This document shows positions 1-10,196 of a stretch of 10,545 nucleotides of DNA, in pieces. The position numbers and the translations under genes were made by a program. How positions within the stretch are numbered: the stretch's first letter is position 1; each line of letters begins with the position of its first letter. The notes under the pieces are model-generated. The model searched no databases, was not told the origin of the DNA, and saw only the letters and a list, made by a program, of their open reading frames with translations. The DNA is from Myxococcales bacterium. Its GTDB lineage: Bacteria; Myxococcota; Myxococcia; Myxococcales; Myxococcaceae. The stretch spans positions 1 to 10,545 of the forward strand of contig PMBV01000537.1 in the NCBI GenBank assembly GCA_003153055.1. The letters run 5' to 3'.

Positions 1-87
1 CGGCGAACGATCCTCTCGCTGCGCCGGGCAGACTCTCTCCTGCGCTCCTCGCTGGGCCCAACGGCACAGCTCCGGTGCTCGTCGCTC

Positions 88-735
88 GTGTGCCCGGCTC
101 GCTTCGGTCTCGCTCGCCTCGCGACGGTCGGGCAACCTGTTCGGCGCTCTGGCTGGGCTCTGTGGGCGCTCGTGCTCCTCGGCTGCCCCGATGAGAAGCC
201 GGCGGGCCCTCCGCCGAGCCGCTTCGACGCCGTAGCCGCCAAGCCTCCGGCGGAGTCGAGCCGGTTCTGCGACAAGACTTGGCCAGCCGAGGGCCCCAGC
301 GCCCGGCTCTGGCAGCCACCTGAGCTCCGCACGCTGGAGGGCTCGACTCCGCCGGCCCCAGTGAAGGGCTGGCGATGGGTCAACGCCTGGGCGACCTGGT
401 GCACGCCGTGTGTCGAGGAAATGGGGCTGCTCGCCCGGTGGCGCGAGGGGTTCCGCCACGACGGGCTGAGCGTGTCCTTCGAGCTGATGAGCGTGGATTC
501 GGCCGACGCCGAGGCGGACCTCAAGAAGTGGCTCGGTCGTGAGCTCCCGGGCCCCATCTCGTGGGTGAAGTCCAGCGACGACTTCGCTCCCTGGCTCGAG
601 AAGTCGCTCGGCCTCGACCGCGACTCGGCGATTCCCATACACGTGCTCATCGACCCTTCTGGCCACCTGCGGTGCGCCCGGGTCGGCGCCGTACACGCGC
701 AAGACTATGGCGCCGTGCGAGCGCTGCTGAGATAG
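88..735 (+). CDS. TlpA/ResA-like thioredoxin-fold lipoprotein
   Basis: Probable membrane-anchored thiol-disulfide oxidoreductase acting outside the cytoplasm. A hydrophobic stretch (about residues 22-32) ends in a lipobox-like LLGC with Cys33, suggesting lipidation. A Pro/Ala-rich spacer follows, then the thioredoxin-like domain from about residue 95 to the end. The active site WCTPC lies at 104-108 inside WATWCTPC, and the cis-proline of the fold is probably Pro183 in AIPIHVLID. In this family such proteins usually reduce cytochrome c apoproteins or other secreted disulfides; no partner gene is visible here, so the substrate is unknown. The start is uncertain: the GTG at 88 has no clear Shine-Dalgarno and the frame stays open to the left window edge, so the gene could begin earlier. 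It ends 43 bp before the ATPase gene on the same strand, so co-transcription is possible, but a functional link is not obvious. Confidence 0.82.
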   Translation: MCPARFGLARLATVGQPVRRSGWALWALVLLGCPDEKPAGPPPSRFDAVAAKPPAESSRFCDKTWPAEGPSARLWQPPELRTLEGSTPPAPVKGWRWVNAWATWCTPCVEEMGLLARWREGFRHDGLSVSFELMSVDSADAEADLKKWLGRELPGPISWVKSSDDFAPWLEKSLGLDRDSAIPIHVLIDPSGHLRCARVGAVHAQDYGAVRALLR

Positions 736-750
736 ACCCGGAGAAACGAA

Positions 751-766
751 ACGTCAGCCGTGACGT
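751..766. promoter_or_regulatory. Perfect palindrome just before the ATPase gene
   Basis: ACGTCA-GCCG-TGACGT is a perfect 6-bp inverted repeat with a 4-base centre. It lies one base before the likely Shine-Dalgarno AAAGGA (768-773) of the ATPase gene at 779. It could be an operator or an RNA hairpin affecting translation. It has no following T-run, so it is unlikely to terminate transcription of the upstream lipoprotein gene. The function is inferred from position only. Confidence 0.35.
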
Positions 767-778
767 GAAAGGACCTCG

Positions 779-1978
779 ATGGCGCCGAAGGAGATGGTAA
801 CGAAGGTCAGGCTGAAGAACTATCGGAGCATCGCCGCCTGCGAAGTCTCGCCTGGCAGCTTGATGTTTCTGGTGGGTCCCAACGGGAGCGGGAAGAGCAA
901 CTTTCTGGATGCTTTTCGTTTCGTTTCGGAAGGCCTGCGTACCTCAATCGATCATGCGATGCGGCGTCGTGGTGGCATCAACCAGGTGCGACGTCGGTCG
1001 ACGGGCCACCCCACGCACTTTGGTATGCGGTTCGACCTTCGGCTTCTGGCGGGTCCTGCTCGCTATGCCTTCGACATTGGCGCGGCGGCCGACGGCGGCT
1101 TCGTCATCCTTCGGGAGACCTGTGTCTGCGGCCCGCATCGGTTCGAGCGTAGGCTCAAGGATGGTGCCGAGGAGGTGACTTCGTCGATGACCACGCCGAT
1201 GCCGCGGGTCCTCGGGGACAGGCTCCTCCTGGTTGGCATGAGTGGCACGCCCGAGTTCCGGCCCGTCTTCGACTTCCTCTCGCGAATGGAGGTCTACAAC
1301 CTCAACCCCGACGTCATCCGCGAGCCGCAGGCGCCAGATGCCGGAGATGTGCTGTTGCGCGACGGCGCCAACGTCGCTAGCGCTCTGAGCCGATTGAAGC
1401 TTCGTGACGAGGGGTCGATGAACCGTGCGGCTGAATACCTGCGCGCGATCGTCCCGGACATCGTGGGGGCTGAACGCAAGGCGATCGGGAGCCGAGAGAC
1501 CATCGAGTTCACCCAGTTGGTCGAGGGGTCCAAGCACCCGTGGCGGTTCGATGCGGCCAACATGTCAGACGGAACCTTGCGGGCCCTCGCGGTCCTGGTG
1601 GCGCTGTTTCAAGGCCTCAGCGAGCAGCACGTATCGTTGATCGGCATCGAGGAGCCTGAGATTGCTCTCCACCCCGGTGCAGCAGGGGCGCTGCGCGATG
1701 CGCTCCTCGAGGCGGCCAACCACCGACAGGTCCTCGTCACCAGCCACAGCCCGGAGCTGCTCGATAGCTTGGAGATCTCGGATGAGCAGTTGGTGTCCGT
1801 CGTCTCCGAGGGAGGCAGGACTCTCGTTTCCGGTCTCGATGCGAAGACGCGCGCGGTGTTGCGCCAGAGGCTCTTCACCGCTGGTGAGTTGCTCAAGCGG
1901 GGCCAGTTGGAACCCGACAAGGAGGCCGCGGTGGTTGACCCTGAGCAGTTGTCGCTCTTCGATGGCGATGCGGAATGA
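779..1978 (+). CDS. ABC-like AAA ATPase (COG4637/AAA_21 type), partner of the DUF4276-like protein
   Basis: Cytoplasmic ATPase of the SMC/RecF/OLD-like ABC group, 399 residues, with no transporter or membrane segment. All nucleotide-binding motifs are visible: Walker A GPNGSGKS at 33-40, an RRRGGINQVRRRS segment at 62-74 typical of this family, signature-like MSDGT at 262-266, Walker B with catalytic glutamates LIGIEEPE at 287-294, and switch histidine TSHS at 321-324 (His323). The N-terminal VRLKNYRSI is the usual first strand of the family. The C-terminus lacks an attached TOPRIM or nuclease domain; the next gene seems to supply it. The ATG at 779 is preferred because AAAGGA lies 5 bases upstream; the in-frame ATG at 794 has AAGGAG directly abutting it, too close to serve. 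The stop overlaps the next start by 4 bp (ATGA), implying translational coupling. Known relatives include sensor ATPases of anti-phage systems (OLD/Gabija GajA, PARIS AriA); defence is an inference here. Confidence 0.9.
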   Translation: MAPKEMVTKVRLKNYRSIAACEVSPGSLMFLVGPNGSGKSNFLDAFRFVSEGLRTSIDHAMRRRGGINQVRRRSTGHPTHFGMRFDLRLLAGPARYAFDIGAAADGGFVILRETCVCGPHRFERRLKDGAEEVTSSMTTPMPRVLGDRLLLVGMSGTPEFRPVFDFLSRMEVYNLNPDVIREPQAPDAGDVLLRDGANVASALSRLKLRDEGSMNRAAEYLRAIVPDIVGAERKAIGSRETIEFTQLVEGSKHPWRFDAANMSDGTLRALAVLVALFQGLSEQHVSLIGIEEPEIALHPGAAGALRDALLEAANHRQVLVTSHSPELLDSLEISDEQLVSVVSEGGRTLVSGLDAKTRAVLRQRLFTAGELLKRGQLEPDKEAAVVDPEQLSLFDGDAE

Positions 1979-2556
1979 AGACCTTTGTGGTCGTCGAAGG
2001 CCAGGGCGAGGAGACCGCGGTGCCGGTGCTGCTGCGGCGGCTGAAAGTGGAGCACGGTGTGTCGGTCGAGCTCGTCGGGAGACCGTGGCGGGAGCCGCGC
2101 AATCGCATGATGAAGAAGGAACACCTCGGCCCGATTCTCCAAGTGGCGCGGGCGAGGGCCGAGGCCGTCTTGCTCATCCTCGATGCGGATGATGACTGCG
2201 TGGTCGAGCTCGCAGGCCTCGCGAGGACGGTCGCCGATGAGGTTGCGACGGGGCTCCGGGTGGTCGTGGTTGCCGCGGTCCGGGAGTTCGAGGCGTGGTT
2301 CCTTGCCGGCGCTCATTCGCTGCGCGGGAAGCGGGGGCTCCCCGTGGATCTCGAACGACCCGCGAACGCCGAGACGATACGTGACGCGAAGGGCTGGCTA
2401 TCCGAGCGGATGCGAAACCGCTATTCACCGACGCTTGACCAGCCAGCGCTCACCGCCGTTCTCGATCTGGCCGAGGCCCAAGCGCACTCGCGTTCGTTTC
2501 GGAAGCTGATGAAGGAGCTCTCGTTGCTCGGGCAGCCGCCAAGCCGCGCGAGCTGA
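1975..2556 (+). CDS. DUF4276-like protein with TOPRIM-like acidic motifs, likely effector of the ATPase pair
   Basis: 193 residues, close to the usual size of DUF4276 proteins. The N-terminal strand VVVEGQGEE (residues 5-13) carries Glu8, and LILDADDDC (67-75) carries Asp70/Asp72/Asp73. This E...DxD pattern is the metal-binding layout of TOPRIM folds, found in OLD nucleases, primases and topoisomerases. A further conserved-looking motif REFEAWFLA spans 103-111. The C-terminal part (about 150-185, ending near SFRKLMKEL) fits the family pattern. A likely role is a metal-dependent nuclease or a related effector controlled by the ATPase encoded just upstream; catalytic activity has not been shown for this family as far as I know. 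The start ATG lies inside the end of the ATPase gene (ATGA overlap), fixing the start and implying a stable stoichiometric pair. The domain call comes from memory of motifs, not a search. Confidence 0.8.
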   Translation: MKTFVVVEGQGEETAVPVLLRRLKVEHGVSVELVGRPWREPRNRMMKKEHLGPILQVARARAEAVLLILDADDDCVVELAGLARTVADEVATGLRVVVVAAVREFEAWFLAGAHSLRGKRGLPVDLERPANAETIRDAKGWLSERMRNRYSPTLDQPALTAVLDLAEAQAHSRSFRKLMKELSLLGQPPSRAS

Positions 2557-2572
2557 GCCTTCATTGTCGCGC

Positions 2573-2587
2573 CGAGGCCCGGCCTCG
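2573..2587 (+). terminator. Weak GC hairpin after the ATPase/DUF4276 pair
   Basis: CGAGGC-CCG-GCCTCG forms a 6-bp stem with a 3-base loop, 16 bases after the stop of the DUF4276-like gene. It has no T-run, so it is at best a weak or Rho-assisted end for the two-gene unit. Confidence 0.25.
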
Positions 2588-2862
2588 TCAGAACGCGTGC
2601 GCCGCACAGGCGACGTGCGTACCTCCTTGCGCTGTACGTGCGCCCGGGACCAAGCTCGGGCAGAGGGTCTCGATGCGACTGTCCTGGCTCACCGCCTTTG
2701 GCGCAGAGCGAACATGCACGCGCACGTCGCCGTGTGCGACCGCCCACCCCGCACTCGCACAAGGTGGCGCTGGCCGGCACCCATGACGCGGTGGGCGTTG
2801 CCACGGGGCTCCTCCTGGGCGTCACGACGATGACCGGCGCCGACAGCCTTGGATGACGGGCG
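2588..2862. other. Gene-free stretch between convergent genes, possible remnant at 2758-2856
   Basis: I recognise no gene here. The plus-strand frame from about 2758 to the TGA at 2854-2856 has G or C in most third codon positions and reads like an ordinary protein C-terminus (HKVALAGTHDAVGVATG, then a hydrophobic stretch). Upstream in the same frame the translation is Arg/Pro/Ser-rich with no credible start or domain. It could be the decayed tail of a lost gene or chance. The stretch separates the plus-strand ATPase pair from the minus-strand four-cysteine gene, so transcripts converge here. Confidence 0.3.
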
Positions 2863-3063
2863 TCAGCTTCCGTCGTCGTTCTCCATCAGCGACTCGCGGA
2901 ACCATCGCACCCGATTCTCGTCTTTGAGGGTCGCGAACTCACCTCCGTAGTCGACGGCGCAGTCCCGGCACAGGTCGAGGCCGCTCTTGGTCTTCACCGT
3001 GGCGACCCCGTCACACGGCCCCGTGTCTGTCTTGCCGCCGCATCTCTTCTTGGGCTCGTCCAT
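2863..3063 (-). CDS. Small four-cysteine, zinc-ribbon-like protein
   Basis: Hypothetical protein of 66 residues. Four cysteines (Cys8, Cys17, Cys32, Cys35) are spaced C-x8-C-x14-C-x2-C, with LCRDC near the second pair. This suggests one structural zinc site of the zinc-ribbon or treble-clef kind. The rest is charged with an acidic tail, without membrane segments. GAGGG lies just upstream of the ATG, although the spacing is short (about 3 bases). It starts 63 bp after the end of the large kinase gene on the same strand and may be the last gene of that transcript. I do not recognise a named family and assign no function. The main doubt is length; the cysteine layout and G/C-rich third positions make chance less likely. 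Confidence 0.6.
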   Translation of the reverse strand: MDEPKKRCGGKTDTGPCDGVATVKTKSGLDLCRDCAVDYGGEFATLKDENRVRWFRESLMENDDGS

Positions 3064-3126
3064 GTTCCCTCGAGCTTCCTCGGGCGCGGGCGGTCATGCA
3101 ACCCGGAGCGCCGGCCAGCGCAGTCG

Positions 3127-7224
<4,098 letters not shown>

Positions 7225-7342
7225 TGATCCCTAGGGCGGCTCGAGTCTGTCAGCGGCGGGGCGGATCGTCGAGTTCGAAGCGCGAACGCTGACCCACGGG
7301 TGGAGAATTCCACCCGCGAGAGGAGCCCCACGGGCGCTTGGG
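7225..7342 (-). other. Spacer between lipoprotein and kinase genes with stacked hairpins
   Basis: In this 118-bp gap, CGGGTGGA-GAAT-TCCACCCG (7297-7316) is a perfect 8-bp stem with a 4-base loop. Next to it, GTCAGCG (7249-7255) pairs with CGCTGAC (7287-7293) and encloses a smaller GTTCG/CGAAC stem (7273-7287, sharing one base with the outer arm). None is followed by a T-run on the minus strand, so these are not classical terminators. They may be an RNA processing or attenuation site that sets kinase expression relative to the lipoprotein. Confidence 0.4.
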
Positions 7343-8095
7343 CTACTTCTTCTGGGCGGCTTTGTTGAGCTCTCCGATGTGCTTGCTGACCTCGTCGAGG
7401 GTGGCCTTCATCGTCTCGGCCCGGGTCTTGAGCTCCTCGGCCTTCGCCTTGAAATCGCCGGCGACCTCTTTGTCGGCCTTGTTGGCCTCGGCATCGGCCA
7501 GCGAGGCGACCCGCTGCTTCTCGAGGTAGTCGAGGTACTTGATGAGGACGATGCGCTTGTTGATGTGGGGAGCAACGGCGTTGGGAGTCAGCTCGATGAC
7601 CTGATCGTAGCGCTTGAGGGCGAGGTCGAGCATGGCCGGGTCGGCGGGCTTGGCGGCCATGCGGGCGCCGCCGCGAATGGCCGCGATCTCCGCGAGCCAC
7701 GAGAGCGCCTCGGCGTCTTTGGGCGTCTCCTGGAGGACCTTCTCGTACCAGTGCTCGGCCTCGGTCTGGTCGTTGACCTGCTGGAGGTAGAACCCGGCGA
7801 TCTCCTTGTAGGCGGCCAGCTTCTCGGCGCCTTGCTTCTGGTTCGCCAGACGCTCGAGCACCGCCGCGGCCTTGTCGAACTGGCCTGCCTTGGCCCAGGC
7901 CTGAGCGCCCTTCTTCTGAATCTTCTCGTCGAGCGCGGGGTTGAGCTTGGCCACTTCGTCGTACTCGGCGGCGGCCTTGGCGAAGTCGCCCTTGGCGTAG
8001 AGGTCCACCGCGAGGCGGTGGTGAGCCTCGGCCGGGTCCTCTTTGCACGAGAGGAAGGTGACGAAGATGAGAACGGACAATCGACGAAGCGACAT
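7343..8095 (-). CDS. TPR and coiled-coil lipoprotein
   Basis: 250-residue probable lipoprotein. The N-terminus MSLRRL plus a short hydrophobic run ends in FLSC with Cys17; the -3 residue is Phe rather than the usual Leu, so the lipobox is slightly atypical. The mature part is mostly helical, with TPR-like units at about 24-57 (LYAKGDFAKAAAEYDEVAKL), 62-84, 95-128 and 153-171, then a charged Lys/Glu/Ala-rich coiled coil at about 195-250. Such proteins usually act as scaffolds for envelope complexes; no specific partner can be named. The start is supported by GGGAGG a few bases before the ATG. It precedes the kinase gene by 118 bp on the same strand, so they may be co-expressed, but a physical link between an envelope lipoprotein and a cytoplasmic kinase is only a guess. 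Confidence 0.85.
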   Translation of the reverse strand: MSLRRLSVLIFVTFLSCKEDPAEAHHRLAVDLYAKGDFAKAAAEYDEVAKLNPALDEKIQKKGAQAWAKAGQFDKAAAVLERLANQKQGAEKLAAYKEIAGFYLQQVNDQTEAEHWYEKVLQETPKDAEALSWLAEIAAIRGGARMAAKPADPAMLDLALKRYDQVIELTPNAVAPHINKRIVLIKYLDYLEKQRVASLADAEANKADKEVAGDFKAKAEELKTRAETMKATLDEVSKHIGELNKAAQKK

Positions 8096-8120
8096 GGGCC
8101 CTCCCGTGCGGTGAAAACGC

Positions 8121-8136
8121 GCCCACCGTAGTGGGC
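8121..8136 (-). promoter_or_regulatory. Small hairpin in the leader of the lipoprotein gene
   Basis: GCCCAC-CGTA-GTGGGC is a perfect 6-bp stem with a tetraloop, about 25 bases upstream of the lipoprotein start. Further upstream in the same gap, GGCGCCAG (8168-8175) and CTGGCGCC (8192-8199) form an 8-bp inverted repeat. One may mark an operator or a leader structure. No convincing -10/-35 pair was seen. Confidence 0.25.
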
Positions 8137-8228
8137 CACGGGGCCGCCGTCACCAAACTCGATGGCCGGCGCCAGCTTCTGTCGCTCCACCCTGGCGCCA
8201 CCAAGGCTGCGGTGGGAAGCCGAGCGGG

Positions 8229-8243
8229 GGGCACCGGGTGCCG
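8229..8243 (-). terminator. Possible weak terminator hairpin after gloA
   Basis: GGCAC-CGG-GTGCC (8230-8242) lies about 50 bases beyond the gloA stop. It is short and lacks a T-run, so this is a weak call. It would separate gloA from the downstream lipoprotein gene, 199 bp away. Confidence 0.2.
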
Positions 8244-8294
8244 CTGGGGAAGGCTCCTTCGAGGCCAGGGCGCGTGACCTTCGAGCGACGAGCG

Positions 8295-8681
8295 CTACGC
8301 CTTCTTCTGGATGAGCTCGATGCGGTAGCCGTCAGGGTCCTCGACGAAGGCGATGACCGTGGTCCCGTGCTTCATCGGGCCGGCCTCGCGCACCACCTTG
8401 CCGCCTTTGGCCTTGATGTCGGCGCACGCTGCGGAGGCGTCATCGACCTCCAGGGCGAGGTGCCCGAAGCCCTGGCCGAGCTCATAGCACTGCGTGTCCC
8501 AGTTGTGGGTCAGCTCGATGACCGCCTGCTCCGATTCGGGGCCGTAGCCGACGAAGGCCAGGGTGAAGCGGCCTTCGGGGTACTCGGCGCGTCGCAGTTC
8601 GCGCATTCCCAGTGCGCCACAGTAGAAGGCGAGCGAGCGCTCCAGGTCGCCGACGCGAATCATGGTGTGCAGCAGTCTCAC
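8295..8681 (-). CDS. gloA: Glyoxalase I (lactoylglutathione lyase)
   Basis: Converts the hemithioacetal of methylglyoxal and glutathione to S-lactoylglutathione, the first step of methylglyoxal detoxification in the cytoplasm (EC 4.4.1.5). The 128-residue protein aligns by eye along its length with E. coli Glo[21 protein letters not shown] at the start, LAFVGYGPE at 41-49, and [13 protein letters not shown] at 107-119. The four metal ligands fall at the same numbers as in E. coli: His5, Glu56, His74, Glu122. It lacks the insertions of the zinc-dependent eukaryotic type, so a nickel-preferring enzyme is expected. The GTG start at 8681 is chosen because it matches the E. coli N-terminus and has GAGAGG 5 bases upstream; the open frame running further upstream gives no sensible protein. 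It diverges from the VF530-like gene across a 227-bp region containing a strong inverted repeat. Confidence 0.95.
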   Translation of the reverse strand: MRLLHTMIRVGDLERSLAFYCGALGMRELRRAEYPEGRFTLAFVGYGPESEQAVIELTHNWDTQCYELGQGFGHLALEVDDASAACADIKAKGGKVVREAGPMKHGTTVIAFVEDPDGYRIELIQKKA

Positions 8682-8773
8682 GGTGGCCTCTCTGTGGAAC
8701 TCACTGGCGCGTAGCAGAACTGGCCGGAAGGGCGCCAGGCCGCTCACGGAATCTGGAGCACGGGGCGAATCAC

Positions 8774-8810
8774 TCGCGCGATGAGAACACTGAATGTTCT
8801 CATCGTGCGA
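8774..8810. promoter_or_regulatory. Long inverted repeat centred between gloA and the VF530-like gene
   Basis: Arms 8774-8789 and 8795-8810 are complementary at 15 of 16 positions around a 5-base centre CTGAA; the inner 11 bases (CGATGAGAACA / TGTTCTCATCG) match perfectly. It sits about 92 bp from the gloA start and 98 bp from the VF530-like start, so both transcripts leave it and it cannot be a terminator for either. The position suits an operator for a dimeric regulator acting on both promoters, or a cruciform or repeat element. No T-run follows. I could not match it to a named binding site; GAAC-N7-GTTC is not the standard LexA spacing. Confidence 0.5.
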
Positions 8811-8908
8811 CGGGTTCCACGGCCGCGCCGGCCGCCGCCCCTCCTCGAGCATGGACGACCTGCGAGGCGCTCCTCGACGGTCCCAGGCGACGCAGATAGG
8901 GTGCGGCA

Positions 8909-9202
8909 GTGTCGACTGACGAGCTCCTGCCACCCTTTTCCGAGGCTCGTGACGAGTCCGGCCACCTCATTCGCGAGTTGCACGGAGTGACGCTCAAGGT
9001 CATCATCGAGGCGCTGGTGCAGCGCTTCGGCTGGGACGCCCTCGCCGATGAAATCCGCATCAACTGCTTCGCGGTGAACCCCTCGATCAAATCGAGCCTC
9101 ACCTTCCTCCGGCGCACGCCCTGGGCCCGCGCCAAGGTCGAGGCGCTCTACGTGGCGATGCGCACCGAGGAGATCGAGGCCCGAGTGGCCTCGCGAACCT
9201 GA
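8909..9202 (+). CDS. VF530/DUF2132-family small DNA-binding protein
   Basis: 97-residue cytoplasmic protein. The core from about residue 25 has the family landmarks: HGVTL (25-29), a helix ending in FGWDAL, then [18 protein letters not shown] (57-74) and KVEALY (75-80). The founding member, VF530 of Vibrio fischeri, has a solved structure and is annotated as DNA-binding; its biological role is unclear, so none is claimed here. The first 24 residues are a variable acidic extension. The GTG start at 8909 is supported by AGGG 7 bases upstream, and HGVTL lies at a typical distance from the N-terminus. The gene stands alone on the plus strand, divergent from gloA; the inverted repeat at 8774-8810 may regulate both. 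Confidence 0.88.
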   Translation: MSTDELLPPFSEARDESGHLIRELHGVTLKVIIEALVQRFGWDALADEIRINCFAVNPSIKSSLTFLRRTPWARAKVEALYVAMRTEEIEARVASRT

Positions 9203-9325
9203 GCACCGCTTCTCCACCAAGGCAGACCGGGCGAAGCAAGGTCACGGCCTGCTCAGCCCTTGAAGACGCCATTGCCCTCGAGGCGGCGATGCGCCGATGT
9301 CCTGCCGTCGATATCGTCTTGGTCC

Positions 9326-9354
9326 TTGTTTGGAGTGGCGCTCGACTCTAGATT
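9326..9354 (+). promoter_or_regulatory. Candidate sigma70-type promoter of the AHH nuclease gene
   Basis: TTGTTT (9326-9331) and TAGATT (9349-9354) are separated by 17 bases and match the -35/-10 consensus at 3/6 and 4/6 positions. Transcription would start near 9361, only about 6 bases before the ATG at 9367, and no Shine-Dalgarno is seen there. The gene may thus be read from a nearly leaderless mRNA. The match is modest. The rest of 9203-9366 shows nothing else convincing. Confidence 0.3.
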
Positions 9355-9366
9355 CTTAGCTTAGCC

Positions 9367-10185
9367 ATGGAAATCGGGGAGGCCATTGCAGTCAGCGCAG
9401 TAGAGAAACACGAGCACGAGGACTGCTGGTATTGCAAAGAGGCGTCAAAGGTGAAGGACCCCAAGAATGAAGAGGCAGCCGATCCTGACACCTCCGACTC
9501 AGAAACCCCTGACGGCATCATCCCTGAGAACTTGGAAACAAACAGCTCCTCTACGCTGGGCAGGGCGCTCGCTGATGCACCCAGTTGGGTGATTGAAAAC
9601 CCGTCGAAGCCCGGTCATCCGACTAGAATCGTTCCGGCCGCTCACCACTGCATTCCGGGAGAGGCGTCACTCGCCAAAGCCTCGGCTCTTCATAACTTCA
9701 TGAGAAAGGGCGGCCCAGACAATCTGGAGAGTGACATCGGCTACAACGTCAATAGCGGAGAAAACGGCATCTGGTTGCCAGGGAACTACGCAGTTCGTGA
9801 TGACAACGACGAGTTTGATCGAAAGACCTGGACACTGCATGCTCCGGCCTTCCAGAGGGCATACGTGAGATCGGCTATGCATGTTGCTTCGGGTACGATG
9901 TTCCATGATGCTCATCGCAAGTACAATGGCAAGGTGCTTGGGACACTGAACAGCATTGCCGCGAAGTTGTGCAAACCGGACAAGCAGAAGTGTCCGATAT
10001 GCAACCAGCCGCTTCATAACGGCATGGCCCGGCCTCCCTTCGGTCTCGTGAGGCGACTCGATTTTGTCTCTGGCGAGCACCGAAAGATGTTGGTGTCGCC
10101 GACCCAAAAGACCGTCGCGGCCGGATACTTCACGTCCAGTAAGGGCCGGGACGTCGTAAGTCCACCCATTCCTCCTGGTGTTTGA
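9367..10185 (+). CDS. AHH-type HNH/Endo VII nuclease, probable toxin with immunity partner
   Basis: 272-residue protein with the hallmark of the AHH nuclease family, a usual toxin module of bacterial polymorphic toxin systems: PAAHHCIPGEAS at 90-101 with His93/His94. It is followed by GIWLPGN (134-140) and FHDAHRKYN (179-187) with His180 and His183, matching the expected catalytic and metal-binding order. Cysteine pairs CWYC (20-23) and CPIC (209-212), plus Cys202, suggest an added zinc site joining N- and C-terminal parts. No signal peptide, PAAR, RHS or other delivery domain is visible; the first 80 residues are acidic and probably disordered. Delivery is therefore unexplained (cargo of another secretion protein, or a detached cassette). 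The ATG at 9367 is the only good start, as a stop lies in frame at 9349. The next gene, 11 bp on, looks like its immunity protein. Composition is more A/T-rich than its neighbours, suggesting transfer. Confidence 0.82.
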   Translation: MEIGEAIAVSAVEKHEHEDCWYCKEASKVKDPKNEEAADPDTSDSETPDGIIPENLETNSSSTLGRALADAPSWVIENPSKPGHPTRIVPAAHHCIPGEASLAKASALHNFMRKGGPDNLESDIGYNVNSGENGIWLPGNYAVRDDNDEFDRKTWTLHAPAFQRAYVRSAMHVASGTMFHDAHRKYNGKVLGTLNSIAAKLCKPDKQKCPICNQPLHNGMARPPFGLVRRLDFVSGEHRKMLVSPTQKTVAAGYFTSSKGRDVVSPPIPPGV

Positions 10186-10196
10186 TGGGGAACTCC

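Noticed and set aside
8774..8810. LexA/SOS box
   Set aside because: GAAC and GTTC are present but 7 bases apart, not the 4 of the Gram-positive box, and the sequence does not fit the E. coli CTGT-N8-ACAG form; neither neighbour is a known SOS gene.
8682..8933. N-terminal extension of the glyoxalase frame up to the ATG at 8933
   Set aside because: The extra residues resemble nothing and would overlap the VF530-like gene; the GTG at 8681 matches the E. coli GloA N-terminus exactly and has a ribosome binding site.
8744..8990. Short open frames starting inside the inverted repeat on both strands (each begins MRT)
   Set aside because: Both starts are mirror copies created by the palindrome; the translations are short and not protein-like, and the plus-strand one overlaps the VF530-like gene.
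9262..9292. Possible terminator after the VF530-like gene
   Set aside because: CATTGCC (9270-9276) can pair with GGCGATG (9285-9291), but it includes a G-U pair, has an 8-base loop and no T-run, and lies far from the stop.
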